64,000 bases of DNA from Roseiarcus sp963794655 (GCA_963794655.1 CAWCEV010000006.1:124001-188000), one strand, 5' to 3'. Numbered from the stretch's first letter, positions 42,311-52,560 are shown. Notes: a model not told the origin generated them from the sequence alone. Translations and numbers: made by a program.

Positions 42311-43264
42311 ATGCGGTTTGGTTTCCAGACAACTCTGCGCGACCGCGTAACCATCTGTGGGGTCGGCGTCCATTCGGGGGCCCCCGCTCAAGTCACCCTT
42401 CATCCCGCCGGCGTCGACACCGGCGTGGTTTTCCTTCGCACCGGACTGCCGGGCGGACGCGAGCGTCTCCTGGAGGCCAGGCGGGTCAATGTAACGCATA
42501 CCGCGCTCTGCACCATGCTCGGCGACGCCTCGGGCGCCAGCATCTGCACCGTCGAGCACCTTTTGGCCGCCCTCTCGGGTCTCAGGGTCGACAACGTCCT
42601 GATCGAGATCGACGGGCCGGAAACCCCGATCATGGACGGCTCGGCCGCCGATTTTGTGGCCGCGATCGATTCGGTCGGGATTGCCCAGCAGGGCCGGCCC
42701 CGCCGCCACCTCAAAATCGTCAAGCCGGTCCGGGTCGATCACGACGGCGGCTTCGCGGAGTTCCTGCCGGCGGACCGCGGCTTCCGGCTCGACGTCGAGA
42801 TCGACTTCGAATCGCCCGCGATCGGGCGCCAGCGGCGCGTTTTCGACCTTGACCCGACGACTTTCCGCAATGAAATCGCCCGCGCCCGCACCTTCGGCTT
42901 CGTCTCCGACGTCCAGAAGTTGTGGCAGGCGGGCTATGCGCTCGGCTCTTCGCTTGAGAATTCGGTCGCCATCGACGGCGACGTCGTCCTCAATCCCGAG
43001 GGCCTGCGTTACGCCGACGAGTTCGTTCGCCACAAGGCGCTCGACGCGGTCGGCGACCTGTCGCTCGCCGGCGCGCCGATCCTCGGCCTCTACCGGACCT
43101 ATCGTCCAGGGCACAAACTCAACGCGCTCGCGCTCGAGGCCCTGTTCGAGCACCGCCGGGCCTATGAGATCCTCGAGGCGCCCTCGCAGCGGGTCCCGGT
43201 CATGGCGCGTGGCTCGGGCGCGCATGTGCCGGCCGCAGCCGCAGCCTTCGCCGCTCCCGATTGA
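42311..43264 (+). CDS. lpxC: UDP-3-O-acyl-N-acetylglucosamine deacetylase
   Basis: 317 residues. Zinc amidase for the committed step of lipid A synthesis. TICGVGVHSG at the start, zinc ligands in CTVEHLLAAL and HKALDAVGDLSLAG (HxxxD), and NVLIEIDGPETPIMDGSA. The usual position after ftsZ in this cluster. Presence shows an LPS-containing outer membrane. Confidence 0.98.
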   Translation: MRFGFQTTLRDRVTICGVGVHSGAPAQVTLHPAGVDTGVVFLRTGLPGGRERLLEARRVNVTHTALCTMLGDASGASICTVEHLLAALSGLRVDNVLIEIDGPETPIMDGSAADFVAAIDSVGIAQQGRPRRHLKIVKPVRVDHDGGFAEFLPADRGFRLDVEIDFESPAIGRQRRVFDLDPTTFRNEIARARTFGFVSDVQKLWQAGYALGSSLENSVAIDGDVVLNPEGLRYADEFVRHKALDAVGDLSLAGAPILGLYRTYRPGHKLNALALEALFEHRRAYEILEAPSQRVPVMARGSGAHVPAAAAAFAAPD

Positions 43265-43449
43265 TTTTTCCGGACCCGCTCGCCGGAAGCGGGTGCTTGC
43301 CCCGGTTTGAGGCTGAACGAGGCGATGACCATCGTCCGCGCTTTGCTGAATATATGGCGCGCCGGGCGCGATTACGGTAAATGAGGCGCGCTGCCGCCTC
43401 CTGCGGCGGCGGCGCTTCGCCTCCAGCAACTTGATCGAGTCCCTGAAGC

Positions 43450-44349
43450 ATGAATGACGTCGAATTCGGCCTTGTCCCGCCCAACGCCCGAGAGGGACTG
43501 GCGCGTCGATGGGCGGCCGGCGCCGTGCTCGTCGCAATCGCGTTCGCCGGCTCGTCCTGCTCGATGATCGACCAGTTCAATCCGTTCGGCGCCGAAAAAT
43601 ACAAGATGGAGATCACGCCGGACACGCCGGCGAGCAAGACCTATGATCAGGGCCTGCAGAAACTGGCCAATGGCGCGCCCGGGGACGCGGCAAAGAAGTT
43701 CACCGATCTCGGCAAACAATATCCAAGCTCGGACTGGGCCCAGAAGGGCCAGCTGATGACGACTTATGCGGATTATCAGGCAGGCGACTATACCGGCGCC
43801 GTGACCTCGGCCGAGCGCTACCTCAAGGACTATCCGAACTCGCCCGACGCGCCTTATGTCCTGTACCTGCAGGCGAACGCCTATTACATGCAAATCCCGG
43901 ATATTTCGCGCGATCAGGAGAACGCGCAGAAGGCGCTCACCGCTTTCCAGGCCGTGGTGCAGAAATATCCGAAGTCCGAATATGTCGAGGATTCGAAATA
44001 CAAGATCGACGTCACCGAGGATCAGCTTGCCGGCAAGGAAATGTCGATCGGCCGGTTCTATCTCAATCGCCGCAACTATACGGCGGCGATCAACCGCTTC
44101 CGCAACGTCCTTCAGTATTACCAGACGACCCGGCACGCCGAGGAAGCGCTCTACCGTCTCGTCGAAGCCTATCTCGGCTTGGGGATCACCGACGAAGCGC
44201 AGACCGCCGCGGCGGTTCTCGGTCACAATTTCCCCAACAGCCAATGGTACCAGGACGCCTATAACCTCCTGAAGGGCAAGGGTCTTTCGCCGCACGAGTT
44301 CGGCCAATCGTGGATCTCGCAGATCTGGCACACGGTCGTTCCATCCTGA
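43450..44349 (+). CDS. bamD: Outer membrane assembly lipoprotein BamD
   Basis: 299 residues. Lipoprotein signal with lipobox FAGSSC (Cys37), then five TPR-like helix pairs (for example YDQGLQKLANGAPGDAAKKF, YADYQAGDYTGAVTSAERYL). BamD works with BamA in inserting outer-membrane beta-barrels. The N-terminal region before the hydrophobic core is rather long (20 residues). recN follows after ten bases. Confidence 0.96.
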   Translation: MNDVEFGLVPPNAREGLARRWAAGAVLVAIAFAGSSCSMIDQFNPFGAEKYKMEITPDTPASKTYDQGLQKLANGAPGDAAKKFTDLGKQYPSSDWAQKGQLMTTYADYQAGDYTGAVTSAERYLKDYPNSPDAPYVLYLQANAYYMQIPDISRDQENAQKALTAFQAVVQKYPKSEYVEDSKYKIDVTEDQLAGKEMSIGRFYLNRRNYTAAINRFRNVLQYYQTTRHAEEALYRLVEAYLGLGITDEAQTAAAVLGHNFPNSQWYQDAYNLLKGKGLSPHEFGQSWISQIWHTVVPS

Positions 44350-44359
44350 TCGGGTTTCG

Positions 44360-46030
44360 ATGCTTTCGCGCCTCTCCATTCGCGACGTGGTGCTGATCGA
44401 TCAGTTGGACCTCGAATTCTCGCCGGGACTGACGATCCTCACCGGCGAGACCGGCGCGGGGAAATCGATACTTCTCGATGCATTGGCCCTCGCGCTCGGC
44501 GCCCGCGGCGACGGCGGCCTCGTGCGCCATGGCCAGCCGCATGGGCAGGTGACGGCGGTGTTCGAGCTGCCGGAAGGTCATGCCGCGCACGCCCTGCTCG
44601 AGGGGCAGGACATCGAGATCGGCGACGAATTGATCCTGCGCCGGGTTCAGTTCTCCGACGGCCGCACGCGCGCCTATGTCAACGACCAGAGCGTGAGCGC
44701 CCAGGCGCTGCGCACGCTGGCTTCGGCGCTGGTCGAGATCCATGGCCAGCACGACGAGCGGGCGCTGACCGACCCCTCGACCCATCGCGCCCTCGTCGAC
44801 GCCTATGGCGGACTCGAACCATTGACCGCGGCGACCGAGCGGGCCCATTCGGCTCTGCGCGAGAGCGAGCGCGCGCTCGAGACCGAGCGCGCGAGGGTGG
44901 CGGCGGCGGAAAGAGAGGCGGACTACGCTGCCCACGCGCACGACGAGCTCACCCGCCTCGCGGTCCAGCCGAACGAAGAAGCGACGCTGGCGGCGCGCCG
45001 GCAGGCGATGATGCAGGGCGAGAAGGTCGTGGCCGACATTCGCGAGGCGCGCGACCACCTGAACAGCGAAGCGGGCGTCCTGCCGCTGTTGCATTCCGTC
45101 TCGCGCCGGCTCGAGCGCCGCTTGCCCCAGGCGCCCGAGCTGATCGAGCCGAGCGTGAAGGCGCTCGACGAGGCGATCGAGGCCCTCGAGCGCGCCAATC
45201 GTGCGGTCGAGGAGGCGATCGACGCCAGCGCCTTCGATCCGCAGGACCTCGAACGTTGCGAGGAGCGCTTGTTCGCGCTGAGGGCGATGGGCCGCAAGCA
45301 CAACGTTCCGATCGAGGCTCTTCCGGCGCTCGCGGAGAAATTCGCCGAGGATCTCGCGGCGCTGGCGGCCGGCCGCAGCGAGATCGGCCGCCTCGAGGCC
45401 GAGGTCAAACGCGCGGGCGAGACCTACCGCGCGGCGGCCGCCGCGCTCAGCGCCGCGCGGAAGCGAAGCGCGCATGAACTGGAAAAGGCGGTCAGCGCGG
45501 AGCTGGCGCCGCTCAAGCTCGAACGGGCCCAGTTCAGCGTCGATCTCAAGCGCGACGAGGCGATCGTCGCGCCAAGCGGCTACGACCGCGTGGAGTTCTT
45601 CGTCCGCACCAATCCCGGCTCGCGGCCCGGCCCGCTGATGAAGGTGGCGTCGGGGGGCGAACTGGCGAGGTTTCTGCTCGCGGTCAAGGTGCGTCTTGCC
45701 GAGCGCGGCACGGCGCCGACCCTCGTGTTCGACGAGATCGACACCGGCGTCGGGGGCGCCGTGGCCGACGCTATGGGCCAGCGCCTGGCGCGGCTTTCGG
45801 CGCGGGCGCAGGTGCTGGCGGTCACCCACGCGCCGCAGGTGGCGGCGCGGGCGCAGAACCACTACCGAATCGTCAAGAGCGACGTCGGCGCCGGCGAGCG
45901 GGTCGCAACCCGCGTCTCGCGTCTCGAGGCGCTCGAGCGGCGGGAGGAAATCGCGCGCATGCTGGCCGGGGCCGAAATCACCCGCGAGGCCCGCGCCGCG
46001 GCGGAAAGCTTGATCGAAAAGGCCGAATGA
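44360..46030 (+). CDS. recN: DNA repair protein RecN
   Basis: 556 residues. SMC-like ATPase in double-strand-break repair. Walker A TGETGAGKSILLDAL at the N-terminus, long coiled coils (about 155-370), and the C-terminal ATPase half with VASGGELARFLLAV (signature) and LVFDEIDTGVGG (Walker B). Ten bases after bamD and probably co-transcribed. No exact SOS box is seen upstream. Confidence 0.97.
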   Translation: MLSRLSIRDVVLIDQLDLEFSPGLTILTGETGAGKSILLDALALALGARGDGGLVRHGQPHGQVTAVFELPEGHAAHALLEGQDIEIGDELILRRVQFSDGRTRAYVNDQSVSAQALRTLASALVEIHGQHDERALTDPSTHRALVDAYGGLEPLTAATERAHSALRESERALETERARVAAAEREADYAAHAHDELTRLAVQPNEEATLAARRQAMMQGEKVVADIREARDHLNSEAGVLPLLHSVSRRLERRLPQAPELIEPSVKALDEAIEALERANRAVEEAIDASAFDPQDLERCEERLFALRAMGRKHNVPIEALPALAEKFAEDLAALAAGRSEIGRLEAEVKRAGETYRAAAAALSAARKRSAHELEKAVSAELAPLKLERAQFSVDLKRDEAIVAPSGYDRVEFFVRTNPGSRPGPLMKVASGGELARFLLAVKVRLAERGTAPTLVFDEIDTGVGGAVADAMGQRLARLSARAQVLAVTHAPQVAARAQNHYRIVKSDVGAGERVATRVSRLEALERREEIARMLAGAEITREARAAAESLIEKAE

Positions 46031-46145
46031 CAGCGGGAAAAGGACGATTCGCGCGGCCGAATTGGCTTGCCGGGCCGCCCTCGTTGGCCCTATCAAGCCG
46101 TTTCGCCCTTGGGCAGGAAGGCTTTCGCAATTGGCAAGGACCGGC

Positions 46146-46304
46146 ATGAGCCCGGGTGACGAGCGAGCGACGACCGAGGAGCGCCGGCGGGCGCGCTTAG
46201 CCGCGTCGCTCAGGGAGAATCTGAAGCGCCGCAAGGCGCAGAGTCGCGCGCGGGAGGCTGAGGCGACGCCGGGCGAGCGGACGCGTGACGATCCGGGACG
46301 CTGA
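46146..46304 (+). CDS. Small basic protein upstream of murA
   Basis: 52 residues, about a third Arg/Lys, with core RRRARLAASLRENLKRRKAQ. I recall similar short proteins with an ASLRENLKRRKAQ-type core before murA in other Rhizobiales, which argues that it is a real gene, but the function is unknown. ATG 46146; a longer in-frame version to 46062 is less likely. Confidence 0.6.
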   Translation: MSPGDERATTEERRRARLAASLRENLKRRKAQSRAREAEATPGERTRDDPGR

Positions 46305-46364
46305 ATGGCATGGCGGCCCGGCGGGCCACGTTCGCGACTTGACATGGGCTAGAGGGACAAGGGG

Positions 46365-47654
46365 ATGGATCGCATACAGATTCGCGGCGGCGCGCCCCTG
46401 AACGGGGTGATCCCGATTTCGGGCGCGAAAAATGCGGCGCTGCCGCTGATGATCGCCTCGTTGATGACGGATCAGACGCTGACGCTCGAAAACCTGCCGC
46501 GTCTCGCCGACGTCGCCCAGCTTGCCCATATCCTCGGCAATCACGGCGTCGACTATTCCATCGACGGCAAGCGGATCGGCGAGGACGCGGGCTCCGGCCA
46601 GACCGCGCATTTGCGCGCCCGCACCATCGTCGACACGACGGCCCCTTATGAGCTGGTGGCGAAGATGCGCGCCAGCTTCTGGGTGATCGCGCCGCTCCTC
46701 GCGCGAATGGGGGCGGCGCGCGTATCGCTGCCCGGCGGCTGCGCGATCGGCACACGCCCGGTCGATCTCCTCTTGATGGCGCTCGAGAAGCTCGGCGCGC
46801 GGATCGACATCGACGGCGGCTATGCGATCGCCAAGGCGCCCAACGGCCTGACCGGGGCCGAGATCGAGTTTCCGAAGGTGACGGTCGGCGGAACGCACGT
46901 CGCGCTGATGGCCGCTTCCACCGCGCACGGGGCGACACAGATCCGCAACGCCGCCCGCGAGCCCGAGGTCGTGGATCTCGCCGCCTGCCTCAACAAGATG
47001 GGCGCGCGCATCCGCGGCGCGGGCTCCTCCACCATCGAAATCGAGGGCGTGACCCGCCTCAACGGCGCCCACCATCGCGTTCTGCCCGACCGCATCGAGG
47101 CGGGAACCTACGCGACCGCGGTTGCGATGACCGGCGGCGACCTCACGCTTGAGGGCGTGAACGAGGATCTGTTCGAGGAGGCGCTCGAAGCGCTGACCGC
47201 GGCGGGCGCGACCGTGACCAGCGACAATCGCGGCGTGCGCGTCAGGCGCAACGGCGCCGGGATCAAGGCGGTCGACATCGCGACCGCGCCTTTTCCCGGC
47301 TTTCCGACCGATCTGCAGGCGCAATTCATGGCGCTGATGACGCGCGCGAAGGGCGTCTCGCGCATCCAGGAGACGATCTTCGAGAACCGCTTCATGCACG
47401 TCCAGGAGCTCGCGCGTCTCGGCGCGAGCATCAAGCTCGAAGGCGACACGGCGATTGTCAGCGGGGTCAAGCGCCTGCGCGGCGCGCCGGTGATGGCGAC
47501 CGATCTGCGCGCCTCCGTCTCACTGGTCATCGCCGGCCTCGCGGCGGAGGGGGAGACGATCGTCAATCGCGTCTACCATCTCGACCGCGGCTTCGAGCGG
47601 CTGGAAGAGAAGCTCGGCGCCTGCGGCGCCGACATCACGCGCGTTCCGGGCTAG
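46365..47654 (+). CDS. murA: UDP-N-acetylglucosamine 1-carboxyvinyltransferase
   Basis: 429 residues, normal length. First committed step of peptidoglycan synthesis, using PEP. PISGAKNAALPLM start, catalytic Cys126 in LPGGCAIGTRPVD (the fosfomycin target, so a fosfomycin-sensitive form), and LDRGFERLEEKL near the end. Four bases before the DUF2948 gene. Confidence 0.98.
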   Translation: MDRIQIRGGAPLNGVIPISGAKNAALPLMIASLMTDQTLTLENLPRLADVAQLAHILGNHGVDYSIDGKRIGEDAGSGQTAHLRARTIVDTTAPYELVAKMRASFWVIAPLLARMGAARVSLPGGCAIGTRPVDLLLMALEKLGARIDIDGGYAIAKAPNGLTGAEIEFPKVTVGGTHVALMAASTAHGATQIRNAAREPEVVDLAACLNKMGARIRGAGSSTIEIEGVTRLNGAHHRVLPDRIEAGTYATAVAMTGGDLTLEGVNEDLFEEALEALTAAGATVTSDNRGVRVRRNGAGIKAVDIATAPFPGFPTDLQAQFMALMTRAKGVSRIQETIFENRFMHVQELARLGASIKLEGDTAIVSGVKRLRGAPVMATDLRASVSLVIAGLAAEGETIVNRVYHLDRGFERLEEKLGACGADITRVPG

Positions 47655-47658
47655 GGCG

Positions 47659-48114
47659 ATGTCGGCGCAGGCGCACGCGCTCAAGCTGATCGCGCTCGAT
47701 CGGGAGGGCCTCGGGGTCATTTCCGCGCACGTGCAGAACACCTGCGTCAAGTCGACCGACATGGCCTGGCTGCCGCGCCAGCGACAGTTCGTCGTCGCGG
47801 GCATGCGTTACGATTGGGTCGGGGCGAAGACGGGCCCGGCGGAACGCGTCGCGAGCGTGCTCAGATTCGACCGCGTCCTCAAGGTCTCGCATCTCGGGCT
47901 GCGGCGCATGGACCCGGACACCACGCTCAACCTGCTGGCGGTTACGTTCGAGAAGACCGACCCGCCCGCCGGCATGATCATCCTGGCTTTCGCCGACGGC
48001 GCGCTAATCCGCCTCGAGGTCGAATGCGTCGAAGTCGAGATGCGCGACATGGAGCTGCGCCAGCCCGCGCAAGCCTGCCCCGGCCACGCCCTGACCGACA
48101 CGTGGGCCGTCTGA
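47659..48114 (+). CDS. DUF2948 family protein
   Basis: 151 residues. LKLIALDREGLGVISAHVQN, KSTDMAWLPRQRQFVVAGMR and VEVEMRDMELRQP match the DUF2948 family, found between murA and hisD in alphaproteobacteria. Cytoplasmic, function unknown. Four bases after murA. Confidence 0.9.
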   Translation: MSAQAHALKLIALDREGLGVISAHVQNTCVKSTDMAWLPRQRQFVVAGMRYDWVGAKTGPAERVASVLRFDRVLKVSHLGLRRMDPDTTLNLLAVTFEKTDPPAGMIILAFADGALIRLEVECVEVEMRDMELRQPAQACPGHALTDTWAV

Positions 48115-48145
48115 AAAGCCCCGCGCTGGAGAATCGCTTTTAGCC

Positions 48146-49447
48146 ATGGCCATGGCGCTCGATAAGCAGTCGGCGGACTTCGAGCAGCGCTTCGCCGCGC
48201 TTCTCGCCGCCAAGCGGGAAACGTCGGCCGACGTCGATGTCGCGGTCGCCGACATTATCGCCGACGTGCGAGCCCGCGGCGACGAGGCGCTGGCCGAATA
48301 TACGCTGCGCTTCGACCGCGTCGATTTCGCCAGGCTTGAGCTTAAGGTCAGCGCCGCCGAGGTCGAGACCGCGGTCGCAGCTTGCGGCAAGTCCGCGCTC
48401 GAGGCGCTCAACCTTGCGCATGACCGCGTGACCGAGTTTCACCGCCGCCAGAAGCCCGCCGACCATCGCTTCACCGACCCGCTCGGAGTCGAGCTCGGCT
48501 GGCGCTGGCGGGCGATCGACGCGGTCGGGCTCTATGTTCCCGGCGGAGCGGCGAGCTATCCCTCCTCGGTGATCATGAACGCCGTGCCGGCGAAGGTTGC
48601 GGGCTGCCGCCGGCTGGCCATGGTCGTGCCGACGCCGGACGGCCACGTCAATCCTCTGGTTCTCGCCGCGGCGCGCATCGCCGGCGTCGATGAGATCTAC
48701 CGGGTCGGCGGCGCGCAGGCGATCGCCGCGCTCGCCTATGGCACGCAGACGATCGCGCCCGTGGACAAGATCGTCGGCCCCGGCAACGCCTATGTCGCGG
48801 CGGCCAAGCGGCGAGTGTTCGGCGTCGTCGGCATCGACATGATCGCCGGCCCCTCGGAAGTCGTCATTCTCGCCGATCGCGGCGCCGATCCGCGATTTGT
48901 CGCGGCCGATCTACTGGCGCAGGCCGAGCATGACGAGGCGGCGCAGTCGATCCTCATTACCGACGATGCGAGTCTCGCGCGCGCGGTCGAGGCCGAAGTC
49001 GAGCGCCAGCTTGCGGACCTGCCGCGGGCCAAGATCGCCGGCGCGAGCTGGCGCGACAATGGCGCCGTGATCCTGTGCCCCTCGCTCGAGGCTGCACTGC
49101 CGCTCATCGATCGCCTGGCGCCCGAGCATCTCGAGATCATGACCGATGATGCCGAGGCGGTCGCCGGCAAGATCGCCAACGCCGGCGCGATCTTTCTCGG
49201 CGCCCATACGCCCGAGGCGATCGGCGATTATGTCGGCGGATCGAACCATGTCCTGCCGACCGCCCGCTCGGCGCGCTTCTCATCGGGACTTGGCGTGCTC
49301 GATTTCATGAAGCGCACGTCACTGCTCAAGTGCGACCGCTCATCGCTCGAAATTCTCGGCCCCGCGGCGGTCACGCTCGGCGAAGCCGAGGGGCTCAGCG
49401 CGCACGCGCGTTCGGTCGCGGTGCGGCTTCGTGCGAACAGCCCATGA
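48146..49447 (+). CDS. hisD: Histidinol dehydrogenase
   Basis: 433 residues. Zinc- and NAD-dependent enzyme oxidising histidinol to histidine in two steps. VGLYVPGGAASYPSSVIMNA, VDKIVGPGNAYVAAAKR, LAQAEHDEAAQ and the catalytic pair in LAPEHLEIM. ATG 48146 or 48152 are both possible. Its stop overlaps the UPF0262 start (ATGA). Confidence 0.97.
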   Translation: MAMALDKQSADFEQRFAALLAAKRETSADVDVAVADIIADVRARGDEALAEYTLRFDRVDFARLELKVSAAEVETAVAACGKSALEALNLAHDRVTEFHRRQKPADHRFTDPLGVELGWRWRAIDAVGLYVPGGAASYPSSVIMNAVPAKVAGCRRLAMVVPTPDGHVNPLVLAAARIAGVDEIYRVGGAQAIAALAYGTQTIAPVDKIVGPGNAYVAAAKRRVFGVVGIDMIAGPSEVVILADRGADPRFVAADLLAQAEHDEAAQSILITDDASLARAVEAEVERQLADLPRAKIAGASWRDNGAVILCPSLEAALPLIDRLAPEHLEIMTDDAEAVAGKIANAGAIFLGAHTPEAIGDYVGGSNHVLPTARSARFSSGLGVLDFMKRTSLLKCDRSSLEILGPAAVTLGEAEGLSAHARSVAVRLRANSP

Positions 49448-49932
49448 GCCGGAAACCGACCAAGAGCCGCAACCGTCTCGCCGGGGTGGTCCTCGACGAG
49501 GCGACGATCCCGCGCGGCGCGGCCGATGTCGATCACGAGCGGGCGGTCGCGATCTTCGACCTGATCGAAGAGAACATGTTCGCCGTGCCTGGGCGCGACG
49601 ACGGCCCCTATACCCTCTCGATCTCGCAGGAGGAATCGAAGCTGACCTTCGACGTGAAGGCGGCTGGCGGCGAGCTCGCCGCCTCGATCGTGGTGTCGAT
49701 GACGCCGTTCCGGCCGCTACTCAAGGATTATTTCCTCGTCTGCGAGACCTACTATTCCGCCATTCGCACCGCGAGCCCGCGCCAGATCGAGGCGATCGAC
49801 CGCCAGCGCACGACGCTTCACAATGAGGGCGCCGAACTCATGGCCCAGCGGCTGGCCGGCAAGGTCGAGATCGACCAGGCCACCGCCCGGCGCCTGTTCG
49901 CGCTCGTCTCCGCGCTGCGCTGGCGGGTGTGA
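49444..49932 (+). CDS. UPF0262 family protein
   Basis: 162 residues. VVLDEATIPRGAADVDHERAVAI and TPFRPLLKDYFLVCETYY are typical of UPF0262, nearly always downstream of hisD in alphaproteobacteria. Function unknown. In many relatives a low-molecular-weight phosphatase, infA and maf follow; here they do not. Confidence 0.92.
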   Translation: MSRKPTKSRNRLAGVVLDEATIPRGAADVDHERAVAIFDLIEENMFAVPGRDDGPYTLSISQEESKLTFDVKAAGGELAASIVVSMTPFRPLLKDYFLVCETYYSAIRTASPRQIEAIDRQRTTLHNEGAELMAQRLAGKVEIDQATARRLFALVSALRWRV

Positions 49933-49999
49933 TCCGCGGGAACGAACCTGCGCCAAAAGCTGGCGAGGCGCGGCAATTGTCTGCAATAATTAGAAGGCC

Positions 50000-50665
50000 G
50001 TGCCGCCCGACGCTTCCCCCAGTTCCGCCGCCAAACGCGACTTCATCCTGGCCAATACCCGCCTCGTTGCGCCTCCGCTGGCGCCCGAGATCAGGCTTTG
50101 GCTCGCGGACGAAGCCGTGCCGCTGTGGCAGAAGACCGAGGACGAGCTTGGCGCCATGGGGCTGCCGCCGCCGTTCTGGGCCTTCGCCTGGGCGGGCGGG
50201 CAGGCGCTCGCGCGCTACCTCCTCGATAATCCCGCGCTCGTTCGCGGCAAGTGCGCGCTCGATTTCGCTTCTGGCTCCGGCCTCGTCGCGATTGCCGCCG
50301 CCCTGAGCGGCGCGGCGGTGGTCGAAGCGAGCGACATCGATGGTTTCGCGGTCGCCGCGATCGAAGCCAACGCCGTCGAGAACGGCGTCTCGATCGCGCC
50401 CCGCCTCGAAAATCTGATCGGCGCCGACGAAGGCTGGGACGTCGTCCTGGCCGGGGACGTCGCCTATGAAAAAGACTTCGCCGAGGCTGCGGCGGACTGG
50501 CTGAGCGGACTCGCGCGCCGAGGGGCGACCGTGCTTGTCGGCGACCCCCGCCGCGCCTATCTTCCACTCGACAGGCTTACATCCGTGATCGAATATTCAG
50601 TTCCGGTGACGCGTGAACTTGAAGATTCCGAAATCAAACAGACGGGCGTCTTCCGCTTTCGGTAA
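50000..50665 (+). CDS. Class I SAM methyltransferase, ETFB-lysine-methyltransferase-like
   Basis: 221 residues. SAM-binding loop CALDFASGSGLVAIAAA, acidic EASDIDGFAVAAIEAN, and a post-motif DVVLAGDVAYEKDF, the layout of the family that methylates ETF-beta lysines or similar targets, related to the PrmA and Nnt1 groups. GTG start at 50000 after a weak AGAAGG. Cytoplasmic. The substrate is a family-level guess. Confidence 0.85.
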   Translation: MPPDASPSSAAKRDFILANTRLVAPPLAPEIRLWLADEAVPLWQKTEDELGAMGLPPPFWAFAWAGGQALARYLLDNPALVRGKCALDFASGSGLVAIAAALSGAAVVEASDIDGFAVAAIEANAVENGVSIAPRLENLIGADEGWDVVLAGDVAYEKDFAEAAADWLSGLARRGATVLVGDPRRAYLPLDRLTSVIEYSVPVTRELEDSEIKQTGVFRFR

Positions 50666-50807
50666 TGCCGGTCTTTGGCGGAAATCCCGGTGGCAGCGGG
50701 CCAACTGCGCAAATGCCGGCAAACGGCCTGCGGCCGTGCGATTGGAACCATTGGCGGAGGGTCGCGTTCATTGCCGTCGCTCCGCCATCGCGACGAGGAG
50801 CTGTCCC

Positions 50808-51146
50808 ATGCGTGCTTTGCATCTCGTTGTCATTGGGGCGCTTTTGGCGATCCCTTCCGTTGCCTACGCGCAGGCCGACGGACCGGTTGGCGGTAAGGTT
50901 GGACCCAATCTGGAGGCCCCCGCGACCACGCAGCCGGGCTCTTCCCGCTGGACGCAGCCAAATGGGCGCCCCACCACGCCGACGCAGGAACGCGCCGGTT
51001 ACGCGGGCGCCGTGTCCCCGGGGCAAGTCGTGCCGAATGACGCCCCCATTACGAGTCGGTGGGGCGGAGCGGCTACCGCCATCGTGGGCGGTCACCGCGT
51101 CCAGGTCGACCCAAATACGGGCCGCATCATGCGAGTGCTCCAATAG
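50808..51146 (+). CDS. Small exported protein of unknown function
   Basis: 112 residues. Signal peptide MRALHLVVIGALLAIPSVAYAQ cut after AYA; the mature part is Gly/Pro/Thr-rich and low in hydrophobics, with a C-terminal segment GGHRVQVDPNTGRIMRVL. No family recognised. ATG 50808 has GAGGAG about nine bases upstream. Confidence 0.7.
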   Translation: MRALHLVVIGALLAIPSVAYAQADGPVGGKVGPNLEAPATTQPGSSRWTQPNGRPTTPTQERAGYAGAVSPGQVVPNDAPITSRWGGAATAIVGGHRVQVDPNTGRIMRVLQ

Positions 51147-51372
51147 CGGATCCGGGCTCAGACGCGCCGCAGGCCCCCCAGCGCTGCGGTCCGCAGGCGG
51201 GAGCTTGAAATCTCGCCCTAATTGCGCCCTAAGCGCGCCGTGAAGCGTAGGCTTTCTGCGTAGCCGTGCGATAGACCCGAGCTGAGGCCGGATATTTTGT
51301 CGCAGGCATGTCAACGTCAAAACCTATAGACTTGTGTCGATCTCTCGCCGATCATCGGATAATCTACGCCCC

Positions 51373-52560
51373 ATGACCCAGGACTCCGGTTCGCAATTGG
51401 AAGAGTCGGCCGACGGCCCTGTGACGTCGGATATCGTCTATCCGTCGGCCATACCCTTCGTGATCGTGCATCTGGCCTGCTTCGCGGCGATCTGGACCGG
51501 GGTGACGGTCGAGGCGCTGGCGATCGGGATTGGCCTCTACTGGCTCCGGATCTTCGCCATCGGAGCCGGCTATCACCGCTATTTTTCCCATCGCGCCTAC
51601 GAAACCAGCCGCGTCTTTCAGTTCATTCTCGCGGCGATGGCGCAGACGACGGCGCAAAAGAGCGTGTTGTGGTGGGCGGCCAACCATCGCGACCACCACC
51701 TCCATTCCGATACCGAGCTCGACGTCCATTCGCCCCGCCATTTCGGTTTCGTCTATAGCCATCTCGGCTGGATCTTCGCCCGGCGCCACGAGACGACGAA
51801 TTTCGCCAGGGTGGCCGATCTCGCCCAATATCCCGAGCTGATGTGGCTCCATCGCTACGAGCTCGCGCCTCCGTTCGCGCTCGCGCTCGCCTGTTTCGCG
51901 GTCGCGGGTTGGCCGGGCCTCATCGTCGGCTTCTTCTGGAGCACGGTCGCGGTCTATCACGCGACGTTCTGCATCAATTCGCTCGCGCATGTCATCGGAC
52001 GGAAGCGCTATGTGACCGGCGACAATTCCCGCAACAACTGGCTGCTCGCCATTTTCACCATGGGCGAGGGCTGGCACAACAATCATCATGCGTTCCAGAG
52101 CAGCGTGCGCCAGGGATTCCGGTGGTGGGAATACGATCCAACCTACTATCTCCTGATGCTGCTCGAGCGTCTTGGGCTGATCTGGAAATTGAAGCGCCCG
52201 CCGCTCGAGGTCGTGCAGAACCAGCATCGCCTCGGCAGCCGCGTCACCAGTCGCGCCGCTCTTCAGGTCGCCGAAAGTTTCAACGCCGAGCGCATCGCGG
52301 CGGCGGTCGCGAGCGCGCTCGGCAATCGAGGCCTGGCCGATCTGCGCACGCGTCTCTCCCAGGCGCAGCCGTTCGCCAGCATGGAAGTGTTCAGCGAATT
52401 GAACCTGCCTCACATTCCGAGCAAGGCGGAGATCGTGCGTCGCGCCCGGTCCCTGCTTGCCAACTCGCCGTCGCTCGAGGACATCGCCGCAAAGGCGCAC
52501 GAGCTGCTTCTCGAGGCGATCGGGACACGCCTCGCGGCGCTCGCCGCGCAGTCCGCCTGA
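51373..52560 (+). CDS. Acyl-CoA / fatty-acid delta-9-type desaturase
   Basis: 395 residues. Membrane di-iron desaturase with the three histidine boxes HRYFSH, HRDHH and HNNHH, and four transmembrane helices between them. The C-terminal 110 residues (after about 285) are a soluble helical extension longer than usual. It introduces a double bond into saturated acyl chains. ATG 51373 is preferred to the in-frame TTG at 51334. Confidence 0.93.
   Translation: MTQDSGSQLEESADGPVTSDIVYPSAIPFVIVHLACFAAIWTGVTVEALAIGIGLYWLRIFAIGAGYHRYFSHRAYETSRVFQFILAAMAQTTAQKSVLWWAANHRDHHLHSDTELDVHSPRHFGFVYSHLGWIFARRHETTNFARVADLAQYPELMWLHRYELAPPFALALACFAVAGWPGLIVGFFWSTVAVYHATFCINSLAHVIGRKRYVTGDNSRNNWLLAIFTMGEGWHNNHHAFQSSVRQGFRWWEYDPTYYLLMLLERLGLIWKLKRPPLEVVQNQHRLGSRVTSRAALQVAESFNAERIAAAVASALGNRGLADLRTRLSQAQPFASMEVFSELNLPHIPSKAEIVRRARSLLANSPSLEDIAAKAHELLLEAIGTRLAALAAQSA

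Noticed and set aside
44186..46345. 719-codon antisense frame opposite recN
   Set aside because: recN is certain on the plus strand; the antisense protein shows no domain.
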